Assembly: GCF_027594865.1 (NCBI RefSeq)
Contig: NZ_CP089391.1
Coordinates: 4,556,501 to 4,620,500, forward strand
Direction: 5' to 3'
DNA: 64,000 nucleotides
Origin: Bradyrhizobium xenonodulans
Lineage (GTDB): Bacteria; Pseudomonadota; Alphaproteobacteria; Rhizobiales; Xanthobacteraceae
The position numbers and the translations under genes were made by a program. The notes beneath the pieces were generated by a model. It was given only the letters and a program-made list of their open reading frames with translations. It had not been told where the DNA came from and did not search any database. Positions within the stretch are counted from its first letter, which is position 1; every line of letters starts with the position of its first letter. Positions 32,324-44,264 of the stretch are shown piece after piece.

Positions 32324-32421
32324 TGTGGGTTCCGCAAGCGGGCATGCGCGTGTTGCAATTGCAGCCTCCGCCCGGTACTTCAGCGCCTCGCGCGACGCAA
32401 GGGGACGGAATCAGTTCCGCT

Positions 32422-32907
32422 ATGACGATAACGATTAGGACCAGCCAGCGCGCAGGCAAGCAGCGCGGCCTTTCTGCACGCTGGCGCGGCCTGCGCATGC
32501 TCGCGGCCGTGGCCCTGGTCGGCGGCGCCCTTGCGGGCTGCACCGGCGAGCAATTCCAGAAGGGTTACATCCTGCCGCCCGGCGCGCTCGAGCAGATTCC
32601 GATCGGCGCGAGCCAGGACCAGGTGCTGATCGTGATGGGCACGCCCTCCACGGTCGCGACCCTCGACGGTGAGGTGTTTTACTACATCTCGCAGCGCTCG
32701 GAACGCGTCGTCGCCTTCATGAACCAGAAGGTGGTCGATCAGCGCGTCATCGCCGTCTATTTCGACAAGAACCGGCGCGTGCGCAGGCTTGCGAATTACG
32801 GCCTCCAGGACGGCAAGATCTTCGACTTCATCAGCCGGACGACGCCGACGTCGGGCCAGGAGATGAGCTACCTCACGCCGATCTTCAAGCTGCTCAGCTT
32901 TAACTGA
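32422..32907 (+). CDS. bamE: BamE/OmlA-like outer membrane lipoprotein
   Basis: A 161-residue lipoprotein. Signal peptide with lipobox LAGC (Cys near residue 41), after a long basic N-terminus. The SmpA/OmlA domain follows: GALEQIPIGASQDQVLIVMG, TVATLDGEVFYYISQ, and VIAVYFDKNRRVRRLANYG. It is a small part of the BAM complex that inserts beta-barrel proteins. The start is ATG 32422; earlier in-frame starts overlap the divergent promoter. Confidence 0.88.
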   Translation: MTITIRTSQRAGKQRGLSARWRGLRMLAAVALVGGALAGCTGEQFQKGYILPPGALEQIPIGASQDQVLIVMGTPSTVATLDGEVFYYISQRSERVVAFMNQKVVDQRVIAVYFDKNRRVRRLANYGLQDGKIFDFISRTTPTSGQEMSYLTPIFKLLSFN

Positions 32908-33004
32908 GCCTTCAGCCTGCGGCGTCGTGCCGTCTCGTACGGCTTGCCGTTGCGCATCGGGTTCCCTACGCTCCCCTGCAAAACAAGACGCAGGGAGTGG
33001 ATTC

Positions 33005-34006
33005 GTGTCCAATAAATTGTTGTCCCGCCGCCGCGTGCTCACGGGCGTTGCCGGTCTCTCGGCCGCAGCGATCCTGCCGCGATCGAGCCTGGCGGACTGG
33101 AAGCCCACCGAGAACGTCCGCCTTGTCGTGCCGGCTGCGGCCGGCGGCTCGACCGATGTGATGGGCCGGCTGCTGGCCGCGCATCTGCAAACCGCCTGGG
33201 GCCAGTCGGCCGTCGTGGAAAACCGCTCCGGTGGCGGCGGCACCATCGGCACCGCCGAAGTGGTCCGCTCAAAACCCGATGGCCATACCATCCTGATCGG
33301 CAATCCCGGTCCGAATGCGATCGCCTACAGCATCTTCAAGAACCTCACCTACAAGCCGGACCAGCTTCAGCCGGTTACCAACATGATCCGGATCCCGAAC
33401 ATCGTCTCGGCGCATCCGAAGACCGGCATCAAATCGGTCGCCGAGCTGATCGCGTATCTGAAGGCCAATCCGGACAAGCTCAGCTACGCCTCCTCCGGCG
33501 TCGGCCAGAGCCCGCATCTCACCGGCGCCTGGTTCCTCCAGCTGACCGGGCTGAAGATGACGCACATCCCGTTCCGCGGTGCAGGTCCTGCGCTCCAGGC
33601 CGCGCTCGCCGGCGACATCCAGATCCTGTTCGACAATCTCTATCCGAGCCTGCCGCAGGTGCAGAACGGCACGCTCAACGGTCTCTGCGTCACCACGCCC
33701 GAGCGCAGCGAGCTTGCGCCGAACCTGCCGACCATGCGCGAGAGCGCGCCGGAGCTGGCGGGTTTCGACGTCTCGTCCTGGTTCTCGGTGTTCCTGCCGA
33801 AGGGGGTCTCACCCGAAGTGCTCAACGCGCTCAATCTCCAGGTCAAGGCGATGCTGGAGCGCGACGACATCAAGAAACAGATCACCGCCATGGGCGCCCG
33901 CGCCGACTACGGCACCCCGCAGCAGTTCGCCGCCTTCGTGGATGCCGAGACGAAGAAGTTCGCCGGCATCATCCAGAAGGAAGGGCTCCAGATGGACGTG
34001 CAGTAG
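33005..34006 (+). CDS. Tripartite tricarboxylate transporter receptor (Bug)
   Basis: A 333-residue periplasmic binding protein of the Bug/TctC family. The start is GTG 33005 with GGAGTGG upstream. The signal sequence has an RRR and hydrophobic core (SRRRVLTGVAGLSAAAILPR), possibly Tat-exported. Body motifs: VRLVVPAAAGGSTDVMGRLL, VVENRSGGGGTIGTAEVV, THIPFRGAGPALQAALAGDI. No transporter membrane genes are beside it, so its ligand and partners are unknown; such orphan receptors are common in this group. Confidence 0.9.
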   Translation: MSNKLLSRRRVLTGVAGLSAAAILPRSSLADWKPTENVRLVVPAAAGGSTDVMGRLLAAHLQTAWGQSAVVENRSGGGGTIGTAEVVRSKPDGHTILIGNPGPNAIAYSIFKNLTYKPDQLQPVTNMIRIPNIVSAHPKTGIKSVAELIAYLKANPDKLSYASSGVGQSPHLTGAWFLQLTGLKMTHIPFRGAGPALQAALAGDIQILFDNLYPSLPQVQNGTLNGLCVTTPERSELAPNLPTMRESAPELAGFDVSSWFSVFLPKGVSPEVLNALNLQVKAMLERDDIKKQITAMGARADYGTPQQFAAFVDAETKKFAGIIQKEGLQMDVQ

Positions 34007-34183
34007 CTCGCCCGGTCGTGGCGCGCCGAACGGCTTGACCGCACGTATCGACCGAACATGCGTACAACGTCGCTCCCAATCGCCCCGACGGGGGCCTGCT
34101 TGCTTATTGTCCCGATCAGCCAGCTCGCCGGCACGGCTGCGTAGCCGACGGCCAAAGTTCGCATCGGCAGGCCCAAATGTCTC

Positions 34184-34214
34184 TTGACTTAGAGTGCGCT
34201 CGAACTCGTAGTTT
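34184..34214 (+). promoter_or_regulatory. MerR-type promoter with 19-bp spacer
   Basis: A -35 TTGACT (34184-34189) and -10-like TAGTTT (34209-34214) are 19 bp apart, the long spacing typical of MerR-regulated promoters, with a GAGT...ACTC dyad (34192-34195, 34204-34207) between them. It lies 25 bp before the MerR gene, which probably regulates it. The rest of 34007-34183 shows nothing. Confidence 0.6.
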
Positions 34215-34239
34215 CCGCGCGTCGTGATGAGAAACAGGC

Positions 34240-34668
34240 ATGAAGATCGGCGAACTCGCGAAGCGTTCCGGACTGACTGCCCATACGATCCGCTACTACG
34301 AGCGGATCGGACTGTTGCCTTACGCCGACCGAGATCGATCCAGCCGACGTGACTACGATGCCTCGATCCTGGTGTGGATCGAGTTTCTCGGCCGACTGAA
34401 GACGACTGGCATGCCGATCCGGGACATGCTGCTTTACGCGGAACTCCGGGACCGAGGCAGCGGCACCGAAGCCGAGCGGCGCGCGCTGCTGGAGCGGCAC
34501 CGTGAAAGCGTGCGTGCCCACGTCGACGAACTGAATGCCTGTCTTCTCGTCCTCGACACCAAGATCGGCGGTTATGCCGAAACGGAACAGAGGATGAAAG
34601 ATTATGATGCAACACTTCCCGAACGCCGGCGAAAGCCGGTTGGAGCGCGGTCGCCGCGCACTCGCTGA
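34240..34668 (+). CDS. MerR-family transcriptional regulator
   Basis: A 142-residue regulator starting MKIGELAKRSGLTAHTIRYY, then ERIGLLPYADRDRSSRRDYD, the N-terminal MerR winged helix. The effector half has no cysteine signature for metals, so it resembles the YfmP/AdhR group that senses small organic compounds. Its last 65 nt overlap, in another frame, the start of the broken decarboxylase-like gene, which is probably its target. Confidence 0.88.
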   Translation: MKIGELAKRSGLTAHTIRYYERIGLLPYADRDRSSRRDYDASILVWIEFLGRLKTTGMPIRDMLLYAELRDRGSGTEAERRALLERHRESVRAHVDELNACLLVLDTKIGGYAETEQRMKDYDATLPERRRKPVGARSPRTR

Positions 34669-35023
34669 GATCGACGGAGAGGCCGGCCATAAGGTCGTGG
34701 CGGCGCTGGGTGACATCGCCCCAGACTTCGCCACCTACATACTCGAATTTCCATTTGGTGACATCTAGTCACGGCCCGGGCTCGACCTCCGTTCGCGCGA
34801 AATCGCAACGATCGCAGCGCTCACGGCCATGGGGAACGCCACACCTCAGCTCAAGGTGCATATCGAGGCAGGTCTGAATGTCGGGCTCGGCCGAGAGGAG
34901 ATTATCGAGATCCTCATGCAGATGGCCGTCTATGCCGGCTTCCCGGCTGCCCTCAACGGCCTGTTCGCAGCGAAGGAGGTATTTGCGCAAAGAGCCGAGG
35001 ACGGATCGGCGCCGAAAGCCTGA
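34604..35023 (+). pseudogene. Carboxymuconolactone decarboxylase-like, amber stop
   Basis: Reading from ATG 34604 one frame runs through to TGA 35023 (139 residues), but codon 55 is TAG (34766-34768). The first part reads LGDIAPDFATYILEFPFGDI and the part after the stop [20 protein letters not shown], then [20 protein letters not shown]. In this family the same place normally reads FGDxYSRPGL, so the TAG stands where a Tyr is expected: a single-base nonsense change. GAGGA lies upstream of the start. The gene is thus probably inactive, unless it is read through or restarted at ATG 34829. Confidence 0.8.
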
Positions 35024-35082
35024 AGCTCGACCGTCGAATCCTGTTTTGTCGTGCAGCCGGACTGCGCTGCCCTGACAAGAAG

Positions 35083-35115
35083 CCCCGCGGCTCGCGCCGC
35101 GGGGTTTTGTTTTGT
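35083..35115 (+). terminator. Rho-independent terminator
   Basis: CCCCGCGGC (35083-35091) and GCCGCGGGG (35096-35104) form a 9-bp stem with a 4-nt loop, followed by TTTTGTTTTGT on the plus strand. It lies between the convergent broken gene and hppA and may work mostly for the plus strand. Confidence 0.85.
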
Positions 35116-35134
35116 CTTGTCTCGTCTGCGCCGC

Positions 35135-37255
<2,121 letters not shown>

Positions 37256-37490
37256 GTGATTTTTGCCTCAGATCCTTGATGTACGTACCCCCGGCGCCTT
37301 TTGTTTTTCCGTCATGCGGTGGGCGCCCTTATGTTGAACAGGGCCGCCCCTCGCGCGAAGGTGTGGCCCTGGTCGGCCACAAGCTTGCCAAAATCAAATT
37401 GAGGGTGCAACGCCGGATAAGGCCGAAAAGCCGATCTCGGCAGGTATTTAGGCCAATCAGTCGCGCTCGGCCGCCGGTTTGGAGCAATTC

Positions 37491-38489
37491 CTAGAAGTGG
37501 CTGTAGGACAGCCGCTCCAAAACCAGTTCCCGGCCCTGCCCGTCCAGGAAGCGCGGCCGCTCCTGCCCCGCGACGATCGTGCCGATCGCCGTGACGGCAA
37601 GACCCGCCGTCCGCCCGGCGGCAATCAGCGCGTCGCTTTGCGCCGGCGGCACCGTGCACAGCACCTCGTAATCGTCGCCCCCGGCAAGCAGCGTCTCAAC
37701 ACAAACGGCGTTGCGCACGATCAAACCGGCCGCCGCAGCCGAGAGCGGTACATTCGGCACCTCGACGATGGCCGAGACGCCGGACGCGGCACAGAGTTTC
37801 GTCAGGTCACCGGCGAGCCCGTCGGAGACGTCCATCGCGGCCGACGCATGATCGCGCACCGCCTGCGCCAGCAAATTGCGCGGCTGCGGGATACGATAGC
37901 GTGACACCAGAGCTTCCCTTGCAGCGGGATCGGAGGCGAGCGCCGCTGCGGCCGGCCCGCCGGTGAGCATGTCGAGGCCGAGCGCGGCATCGCCAATCGT
38001 CCCCGTCACCATGATCAGGTCGCCCGGCCGCGCGCCGGTACGGCCGACCATTTGCCCCTTCGGCACGCGGCCGAAGGCGGTGATCGAGATCATCTGCGGC
38101 CCCGGCGTCGAGACCGTGTCGCCGCCGAGCAACGGGCATGCGAACGTCTTGGCGTCCTCGCCGAGCGCATCGGCGAACGGCCGGAGCCAGGAATCTTCCT
38201 TGCTGTGCAGCGCCAGCGTCAGCACGAAGCCGACCGGCACAGCTCCCTTGGCGGCGAGGTCGGACAGGTTCACCCGCAGCGCTTTTCGCGCGATCGTGTC
38301 AGGCGGGTCTGTGGCAAGATAATGCACGCCCTCGACGACGGCGTCGGTGGTGACGACGATGTCGTCGCCGGACGAGGACAGCACCGCGGCATCATCGACC
38401 AGCCCGAACGCGCCGGGATCGGTCGCGAGCGGCTTGAAATAGCGCGCGATGAGGGAGTCTTCGGCGGAGAGATTTTGCGGGTTTGCCAT
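37491..38489 (-). CDS. thiL: Thiamine-monophosphate kinase
   Basis: A 332-residue PurM-like ATP-dependent kinase that makes thiamine diphosphate. Motifs: DDAAVLSSSGDDIVVTTDAV, VEGVHYLATDPPDTIARKAL, NLSDLAAKGAVPVGFVLTLAL, and AAMDVSDGLAGDLTKLC. The start is taken at MANPQNLSAEDSLIARYFKP. It ends the glyA-nrdR-rib-nusB-thiL group; a repeat element lies between it and nusB. Confidence 0.93.
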   Translation of the reverse strand: MANPQNLSAEDSLIARYFKPLATDPGAFGLVDDAAVLSSSGDDIVVTTDAVVEGVHYLATDPPDTIARKALRVNLSDLAAKGAVPVGFVLTLALHSKEDSWLRPFADALGEDAKTFACPLLGGDTVSTPGPQMISITAFGRVPKGQMVGRTGARPGDLIMVTGTIGDAALGLDMLTGGPAAAALASDPAAREALVSRYRIPQPRNLLAQAVRDHASAAMDVSDGLAGDLTKLCAASGVSAIVEVPNVPLSAAAAGLIVRNAVCVETLLAGGDDYEVLCTVPPAQSDALIAAGRTAGLAVTAIGTIVAGQERPRFLDGQGRELVLERLSYSHF

Positions 38490-38510
38490 CGCGTCAGCCA
38501 AACACACCGC

Positions 38511-38633
38511 TGTCATCGCCCGGCCAGTGCGCAATTGCGCACTAGGACCGGGCGATCCAGTATTCCAGAGACAGTCGTGTCAAATCGATAGGCCGCGGCG
38601 TACTGGATGCCCCGCCTTCGCGGGGCATGACAG
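38511..38633. repeat. Intergenic palindromic repeat, copy A
   Basis: About 123 bp made of two hairpins: a left one with arms CGCCCGG/CCGGGCG and a right one with arms GCCCCGC/GCGGGGC, joined by ATCGATAGGCCGCGGCGTAC. The left loop carries an extra palindrome GTGCGCAATTGCGCAC (38527-38542). It sits between nusB and thiL. Copies occur at 48655, 60394 and 62147. Confidence 0.75.
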
Positions 38634-38682
38634 CGGAGTATGGGGCAGCCGTATCGCATCACTTCACCGCCCTCGCGGATAA

Positions 38683-39183
38683 CTATCCCCGCCCGAACTC
38701 GTCGCCGCGAAACTGGCGGCCGATCTGGTCGAGCACGGCGTTGACCATGCCGGTTTCCTCGCGGTCGACGAAGGCGTTGGCGACGTCGACATATTCGGAC
38801 ACAACGACGCGCGCCGGCACGTCCTTGCGGTGCTCCAATTCATAGGCCCCGGCCCGCAGCACCGCGCGCAGGATCGCCTCGATCCGCTTCAGGGGCCAGC
38901 CCTTCGACAGCGCCTCGTCGATCAGGGGATCGAGCTTCTTCTGGTCGCGCACGACGCCCGAGACGACGTCGCGAAAGAACGCGGCTTCCGCCGGCAGGTA
39001 GGTGTCGCCCTCGACCTCGTTGCCGAGCCAATGGCTCTCGAACTCCGCAAAGATGTCGTTGATGCCGGCACCGGCGATGTCCATCTGGTAGAGCGCCTGT
39101 ACCGCCGCGAGCCGCGCCGCACCGCGCCGGTTCGCCTTCTTTTCCGGAGTGCCTGCCGCCGGCTTTTTGCTGTTATCGACCAT
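38683..39183 (-). CDS. nusB: Transcription antitermination factor NusB
   Basis: A 166-residue all-helical RNA-binding protein that, with NusE, binds boxA in rRNA leaders. Motifs: RRGAARLAAVQALYQMDIAG, DPLIDEALSKGWPLKRIEAI, LRAGAYELEH and PARVVVSEYVDVANAF. ATG 39183 lies 2 bp after the ribH stop. The C-terminal segment is a typical short tail. Confidence 0.95.
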   Translation of the reverse strand: MVDNSKKPAAGTPEKKANRRGAARLAAVQALYQMDIAGAGINDIFAEFESHWLGNEVEGDTYLPAEAAFFRDVVSGVVRDQKKLDPLIDEALSKGWPLKRIEAILRAVLRAGAYELEHRKDVPARVVVSEYVDVANAFVDREETGMVNAVLDQIGRQFRGDEFGRG

Positions 39184-39185
39184 GA

Positions 39186-39677
39186 TCAAGCCCGCGCCAG
39201 GCGGCGCTTGATGCGCAGCATCGCAAGCGCGGCGCGCGCGGCATCGCCGCCCTTGTTGAGCTCGCTGGCGCGCGCCCGCGCCCAGGCCTGGTCTTCGGTG
39301 TTGACGGTGAGGATGCCGTTGCCGAGCGGCAGCTTTCGCGCAACCGCAAGGTCCATCAGCGCACGCGAGGATTCCTGCGAGACGATCTCGAAATGGATGG
39401 TGTCGCCGCGGATGACGCAGCCGAGCGCGATCACCGCGTCATAGGGCTTGCCGTTCGCCGCGGCCGCGTCGATCGCGATGGCGACCGCCGCTGGGATTTC
39501 CAGCGCACCGGGAACCGTAATCACGTCATGCGTGAGACCCGCCGCCTTCAGCTCTGCCACCGCCCCATCGAGCAGCGCGTCCTGGAGATCATCGTAGAAC
39601 CGTGCCTCGACAATCAGCGCCCGCGCGCCGGAAATGTCGGTCTGGTCCTTCAGGGGTGCGCGCCGCGCGTCTGCCAT
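39186..39677 (-). CDS. ribH: Lumazine synthase
   Basis: A 163-residue enzyme making 6,7-dimethyl-8-ribityllumazine, the penultimate step of riboflavin synthesis. Motifs: [56 protein letters not shown] (catalytic His in this segment) and [17 protein letters not shown]. It follows ribE by about 62 bp and is joined to nusB. Confidence 0.95.
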   Translation of the reverse strand: MADARRAPLKDQTDISGARALIVEARFYDDLQDALLDGAVAELKAAGLTHDVITVPGALEIPAAVAIAIDAAAANGKPYDAVIALGCVIRGDTIHFEIVSQESSRALMDLAVARKLPLGNGILTVNTEDQAWARARASELNKGGDAARAALAMLRIKRRLARA

Positions 39678-39739
39678 CGTTAAATCCGTTCTACTGGGGT
39701 CGGCGCGTATGTAGTCGCCGCACGCGGATAAGCCAAGTT

Positions 39740-40351
39740 TTAAACCGTCATTTCCGTCAGCCGCGCCGCATAGCGGGCCATCAGATCGACCTCGATATTA
39801 ACCTCGGCGCCCGCCTTCCAGCCGCCGATCGTCGTGACCGTCAACGTGTGCGGGATGATCAGCACCGAAAAGGTCACGTCCTTCACCGTATTGACCGTCA
39901 GCGAGACGCCGTCGAGCGTGATCGAGCCCTTGGTGGCGATGAAGCGCGCCAGCTCCCGCGTGGTCGAGAGCTCGAACCGCGCCATATCAGGCAGGTCCTC
40001 GCGGCTGACGATAGTGGCAATGCCATCGGCATGACCGGCGACGATATGGCCGCCGAGCTCGTCGCCGATCTTCAGCGCACGCTCGAGGTTGAGCTTCGTA
40101 CCCTGCTTCCAGTGTTTTGCCGTCGTCAGCGCCAGCGTCTCCGCCGCCGCATCGACGTCATACCAAGTCTTTCCGCCGGCAACGCCGGACGCAACCACAG
40201 TCAGGCACACGCCGTTGCTGGCGATCGAGGCGCCGTCGGCGATGGTGGTCTGATCGTAGCTGCAGGCGATACGCAGGCGATGCAGCTGGCCCTGCGCCAC
40301 TGGCGTAAATCCGACGATCTCGCCGATATCGGTGACAATACCAGTGAACAT
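39740..40351 (-). CDS. ribE: Riboflavin synthase alpha subunit
   Basis: A 203-residue protein with two repeated barrel domains. Domain 1: [30 protein letters not shown]. Domain 2: [40 protein letters not shown]. It converts two lumazines into riboflavin. The start at 40351 shares its first base with the ribD stop. No FMN riboswitch is visible in this group. Confidence 0.95.
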   Translation of the reverse strand: MFTGIVTDIGEIVGFTPVAQGQLHRLRIACSYDQTTIADGASIASNGVCLTVVASGVAGGKTWYDVDAAAETLALTTAKHWKQGTKLNLERALKIGDELGGHIVAGHADGIATIVSREDLPDMARFELSTTRELARFIATKGSITLDGVSLTVNTVKDVTFSVLIIPHTLTVTTIGGWKAGAEVNIEVDLMARYAARLTEMTV

Positions 40352-41511
40352 TACGTGCGCTCGTAGATGGTGAGAGTATCCTTGAGAGTATCCTTGCCGA
40401 ATGTCTCGCTAGCATGAACCTTGTAGGCCTGCGACTGCGTGATTTTCGACAGGGGCAATGCATCGAGCGCATCGACGCCGTCAGAGCCCACCTCTTCCGC
40501 GCCGCGGAACAGCCAGATCTCGTCGACGAGGTCCGCGGCGACGAACGAGGACGCAACGCGGCTGCCGCCCTCGACCATCAGCCGTGAGATGCCCTTCTCG
40601 GCCAGCGCCTGCAGCACGGCGGGCAGATCGAGCCCGGATGCGCTGCCCGGCGGCACACGCATGATCTGCGCCCCGGCAGCGCCAAGGCGGGTGGCGGCGG
40701 CAGCTTCCGCAAGCTCGGACGCGATCACCCAGACGGGCGTCTCGCGCGCGGAGCGCACCAACTGGCTCGAGGCCGGAATGCGCAAACTCTTGTCGAGCAC
40801 GACGCGCACGGGAGAACGGGCTTCCATGCCCGGCAGGCGGCAATTGAGCTGCGGATCGTCTGCCAGCACCGTGCCGATGCCGACCAGGATCGCGTCGCAC
40901 TGCGCGCGCAGGAGATGCACGCGATTGCGCACGGCCTCGCCGGTGATCGCAAGCGGCTTGCCGCCGGCAGCGCCGATCTTGCCGTCGGGCGAAACCGCGA
41001 GCTTGAGGATCACACGCGGGCGCTTGTCCCGGATACGGCGAAAATGCCCGGCGTGGTCGAAGGCGGCTTCTGCCGCGCACAGGCCGACATCCACCGTGAT
41101 GCCGGCGGCGCGCAAGCGCGCATGGCCCTGGCCGGCGACCTCAGGATTGGGATCCTCGATCGCCGCCACCACGCGGGTGATGCCGGCGGCGATCACCGCA
41201 TCGGCGCAAGGCGGCGACCTGCCGAAATGCGAGCACGGCTCCAGCGTGACGTAGAGCGTGGCGCCGCGCGCAGCCTCACCGGCCCGCCGCAGCGCCTCAG
41301 GCTCGCCATGCGGCCGACCTCCGGGCTGCGTCCAGCCGCGGCCGACAATGACACCGTCCTTGACGATGACGGCGCCGACGGCGGGATTGGGCCAGGTACG
41401 CCCCTGCCCGCGCTTACCCAACGCCAGCGCCAACTGCATGAAGCGGCGATCGGCATCCTTGGTCTCGCGGATCCTCGCGGCGAACTGATCTTCCAGGATG
41501 CGGAAGATCAT
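40351..41511 (-). CDS. ribD: Riboflavin deaminase/reductase RibD
   Basis: A 386-residue bifunctional enzyme. The N-terminal zinc deaminase has [20 protein letters not shown] (HGE zinc site) and [20 protein letters not shown]. The C-terminal reductase has [40 protein letters not shown] and [20 protein letters not shown]. Both halves are complete. The start overlaps the nrdR stop by 4 nt. Confidence 0.95.
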   Translation of the reverse strand: MIFRILEDQFAARIRETKDADRRFMQLALALGKRGQGRTWPNPAVGAVIVKDGVIVGRGWTQPGGRPHGEPEALRRAGEAARGATLYVTLEPCSHFGRSPPCADAVIAAGITRVVAAIEDPNPEVAGQGHARLRAAGITVDVGLCAAEAAFDHAGHFRRIRDKRPRVILKLAVSPDGKIGAAGGKPLAITGEAVRNRVHLLRAQCDAILVGIGTVLADDPQLNCRLPGMEARSPVRVVLDKSLRIPASSQLVRSARETPVWVIASELAEAAAATRLGAAGAQIMRVPPGSASGLDLPAVLQALAEKGISRLMVEGGSRVASSFVAADLVDEIWLFRGAEEVGSDGVDALDALPLSKITQSQAYKVHASETFGKDTLKDTLTIYERT

Positions 41512-41990
41512 TTGCGGATCGCGGCGAGCCGCGCTTCCTCCTCACCGGAGAGCTCGCCGAGCACGTCGGCGAAATCCTTCGCCTCGCGGAAATTGCGATA
41601 GACGGAAGCAAAGCGCACATAGGCGACGTCGTCGAGCGTGCGCAGATGCTCCATCACGGTCTCGCCGATCACCTCCGAGGAGATCTCGGCCTCACCGCCG
41701 GTCTCGAGCTCGCGCACGATGGTGGAGACCATCTTCTCCACCCGCTCCGGCTCGACCTGCCGCTTGCGCAACGAGATCGACACCGAGCGCATCAGCTTGT
41801 CGCGGTCGAACGGCACGCGGCGGCCGTTGCGCTTGATCACCGTGAGCTCGCGCAGCTGCACGCGCTCGAAGGTGGTGAAGCGGAAATTGCAGGCGACGCA
41901 CACGCGCCGCCTGCGGATCACGGAAGAATCTTCGGTCGGACGCGAGTCCTTTACCTGCGTATCGAGACTGTTGCAGTTCGGGCAGCGCAT
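41508..41990 (-). CDS. nrdR: Ribonucleotide reductase repressor NrdR
   Basis: A 160-residue regulator with an N-terminal zinc ribbon ([20 protein letters not shown], then [20 protein letters not shown]) and an ATP-cone domain ([20 protein letters not shown]). It senses ATP/dATP and represses ribonucleotide reductase genes. It lies 16 bp after glyA, the usual alphaproteobacterial order. Confidence 0.96.
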   Translation of the reverse strand: MRCPNCNSLDTQVKDSRPTEDSSVIRRRRVCVACNFRFTTFERVQLRELTVIKRNGRRVPFDRDKLMRSVSISLRKRQVEPERVEKMVSTIVRELETGGEAEISSEVIGETVMEHLRTLDDVAYVRFASVYRNFREAKDFADVLGELSGEEEARLAAIRK

Positions 41991-42006
41991 CCGTGTACCC
42001 TAAGCC

Positions 42007-43305
42007 TTACTGATAGATCGGGAACCGATCGGTGAGCGCCTTGACCCGTTCCTTGATCGCGGCCTCGACCAGCGGCGCCTTGCCGTCGGAGGACTGCGCG
42101 ATCGCGTTCAGGACCTCGGCGATCATGCCGCCGACCTGCTGGAATTCGGCGACGCCGAAGCCGCGGGTCGTCGCCGCCGGCGTGCCGAGACGAATACCGG
42201 AGGTGACAAACGGCGACTCGGGGTCGAAGGGAATGCCGTTCTTGTTGCAGGTGATGGCGGCGCGAACCAGCGCCTTCTCCGAGGCGTTGCCCTTCAGGCC
42301 CTTCGGCCGGAGGTCGACCAGCATCAGATGGTTATCGGTGCCGCCGGAGACAATGTCGAAGCCATGGCCCTTCATCGCCTCGGCCAGCGCCCTGGCGTTC
42401 TCGACGACGTTCTTCGCATAGACCTTGAAATCCGGACGCAGCGCCTCGCCGAAGGCGACCGCCTTCGCCGCGATCACGTGCATCAGGGGGCCGCCCTGCA
42501 GGCCCGGGAAGATCGCAGAATTGAACTTCTTGGTCAGCGCCTCGTCATTCCACAGCATCAGGCCGCCGCGCGGACCGCGCAGCGATTTGTGCGTCGTGGT
42601 CGTGGTGATATGGGCATACGGCACCGGCGAAGCGTGCACGCCGCCGGCGACCAAGCCGGCAAAGTGCGCCATGTCGACCAGCAGGTACGCGCCGACGCTG
42701 TCCGCGATCTCGCGGAAGCGCTTGAAGTCCCAGGCCCGCGAATAGGCCGAGCCGCCGGCGACGATCAGCTTCGGCTTGACCTCCTCGGCCTGCTTGGCGA
42801 CGGCGTCCATGTCGATGATCTGGTCCTCGCGGCGCACGGTGTAGTGCGCGGCCTTGAACCACTTGCCGCTCATGTTGACGGGCGAGCCGTGGGTGAGATG
42901 GCCGCCTGCCGCCAGATCGAGGCCCATGAAGGTGTCGCCGGGCTGGAGCAACGCCAGGAACACCGCCTGGTTCATCTGGCTACCGGAGTTCGGCTGCACG
43001 TTGGCGAAATTGGCGCCGAACAGCTTCTTGGCGCGATCGATCGCGAGGTTCTCGGCGACGTCGACCCACTCACAACCGCCATAGTAGCGCGCGCCCGGAT
43101 AACCCTCTGCGTATTTGTTGGTCATCACCGAACCCTGCGCTTCCAGAACGGCCCGGCTGACGATGTTCTCGGAGGCGATCAGCTCAACCTCGTGGCGCTG
43201 CCGGCCGAGCTCGCCCTTGATGGCGGCGGCGATTTCCGGGTCGGCCTGCTCGAGCGAGGCGGTGAAAAACGAATCGGGCGCGGAGGCGGTTTGGGCTGAG
43301 GTCAT
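42007..43305 (-). CDS. glyA: Serine hydroxymethyltransferase
   Basis: A 432-residue PLP enzyme interconverting serine and glycine with tetrahydrofolate. Motifs: [58 protein letters not shown] and the PLP-lysine segment [20 protein letters not shown]. Full length. First gene of the operon; the 266 bp beyond it (43306-43571) contain its promoter but no gene. Confidence 0.97.
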   Translation of the reverse strand: MTSAQTASAPDSFFTASLEQADPEIAAAIKGELGRQRHEVELIASENIVSRAVLEAQGSVMTNKYAEGYPGARYYGGCEWVDVAENLAIDRAKKLFGANFANVQPNSGSQMNQAVFLALLQPGDTFMGLDLAAGGHLTHGSPVNMSGKWFKAAHYTVRREDQIIDMDAVAKQAEEVKPKLIVAGGSAYSRAWDFKRFREIADSVGAYLLVDMAHFAGLVAGGVHASPVPYAHITTTTTHKSLRGPRGGLMLWNDEALTKKFNSAIFPGLQGGPLMHVIAAKAVAFGEALRPDFKVYAKNVVENARALAEAMKGHGFDIVSGGTDNHLMLVDLRPKGLKGNASEKALVRAAITCNKNGIPFDPESPFVTSGIRLGTPAATTRGFGVAEFQQVGGMIAEVLNAIAQSSDGKAPLVEAAIKERVKALTDRFPIYQ

Positions 43306-43571
43306 CTTGCGAATATCTCCACCGCCGCAGGCCTTTTAGGGGCTACGGGCGGTCTGGTGTGGCGATCGGAAGCGGCGAGCGCGATCTACCACATCGCCCG
43401 CCCCCGGCCAAGTAGTTGCGGGTCGGGCCAGATATTTATGCAAGATATGGTGGGGATCGAAGGTTTTCGACTGGGCGATTCTATCGAACCACCCCGTCTG
43501 CCAACATCCGGAATGGGGCCGCTTTGAGTCTTAAACTTCGCGCCGGGCCCGCCGCCCGAGGGCTGCGCCCC

Positions 43572-43793
43572 TCACAGCCCGGTATACCCCGCCTTCACCG
43601 GGTCCACGCTGCCGTCGAGCTGGCGCAGATAGGTCAGGCCGCATACCGTCAACCTGTGAGGGTCCTTCTCGCCGGCTTCCATCAACGTATTGAGGTAGTT
43701 CGTGACCTTGGCACGCGCCTCCTCGCTCGCTGCCGCGGTGCGGTTGGCGAGCAGGTCATAGGTCTGCATGATGCGGTCGATGGCGGCTTCCAT
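43572..43793 (-). CDS. Small conserved hypothetical protein
   Basis: A 73-residue helical protein starting MEAAIDRIMQTYDLLANRTA, then ASEEARAKVTNYLNTLMEAG and ending GLTYLRQLDGSVDPVKAGYT. Follows another small gene by about 37 bp on the same strand. The pair lies next to the LdtR-type regulator; function unknown. Confidence 0.65.
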   Translation of the reverse strand: MEAAIDRIMQTYDLLANRTAAASEEARAKVTNYLNTLMEAGEKDPHRLTVCGLTYLRQLDGSVDPVKAGYTGL

Positions 43794-43830
43794 GGCACCC
43801 TCTGGTTCTCTTGAATTTCGGGACTCTTGA

Positions 43831-44067
43831 TCAGGCAACCGCTTTGGCCTCGGACTGCGCCTCGAACCTGGCGATGGCCTTGTTGGCCAGCCTGATCTTG
43901 TTGAATTCGCCTTGCTGGAGCAGTTTGATGACGATCTCGAGCAGGCGCTCGTCGGTGACGAGGGTGTCGGGGATCGCACCGGAGCGGCGAAGATAGTTCG
44001 CGGCGATGGCATAGGCCTCGCTCACGAGTTCCACGTTCATCGCGCCCAAGCCACGCTCCACCAGCAT
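43831..44067 (-). CDS. Small conserved hypothetical protein
   Basis: A 78-residue helical protein beginning MLVERGLGAMNVELVSEAYA, then IAANYLRRSGAIPDTLVTDE and a C-terminal LANKAIARFEAQSEAKAVA. An upstream extension of the frame is possible but has no clear support; ATG 44040 is an alternative. Paired with the next small gene. Function unknown. Confidence 0.6.
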   Translation of the reverse strand: MLVERGLGAMNVELVSEAYAIAANYLRRSGAIPDTLVTDERLLEIVIKLLQQGEFNKIRLANKAIARFEAQSEAKAVA

Positions 44068-44264
44068 CGTCAGCCTCCGATCCGAAGGGGATAAGCGCCG
44101 AACCGGGAACTCGTTCCCTGCGGTGAGCGGTTTTTTTCGCAACCGCGAAATGACAAAACGCACCGGTCCGGAGGGAATCCGGGCCGATGCGCTTGGGGAA
44201 GGCACGTTCGGAAAGGCTTGCCGGTCTTGTTGCGGGCCGGCTTGGCCTTGATCCGTCCAAAAAC

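Noticed and set aside
37312..37659. A 115-codon minus-strand frame between hppA and thiL
   Set aside because: It runs into thiL in another frame and shows no conserved pattern.
39740..41511. FMN riboswitch for the rib genes
   Set aside because: The rib genes overlap or closely follow nrdR and each other; no room and no conserved aptamer sequence is seen.
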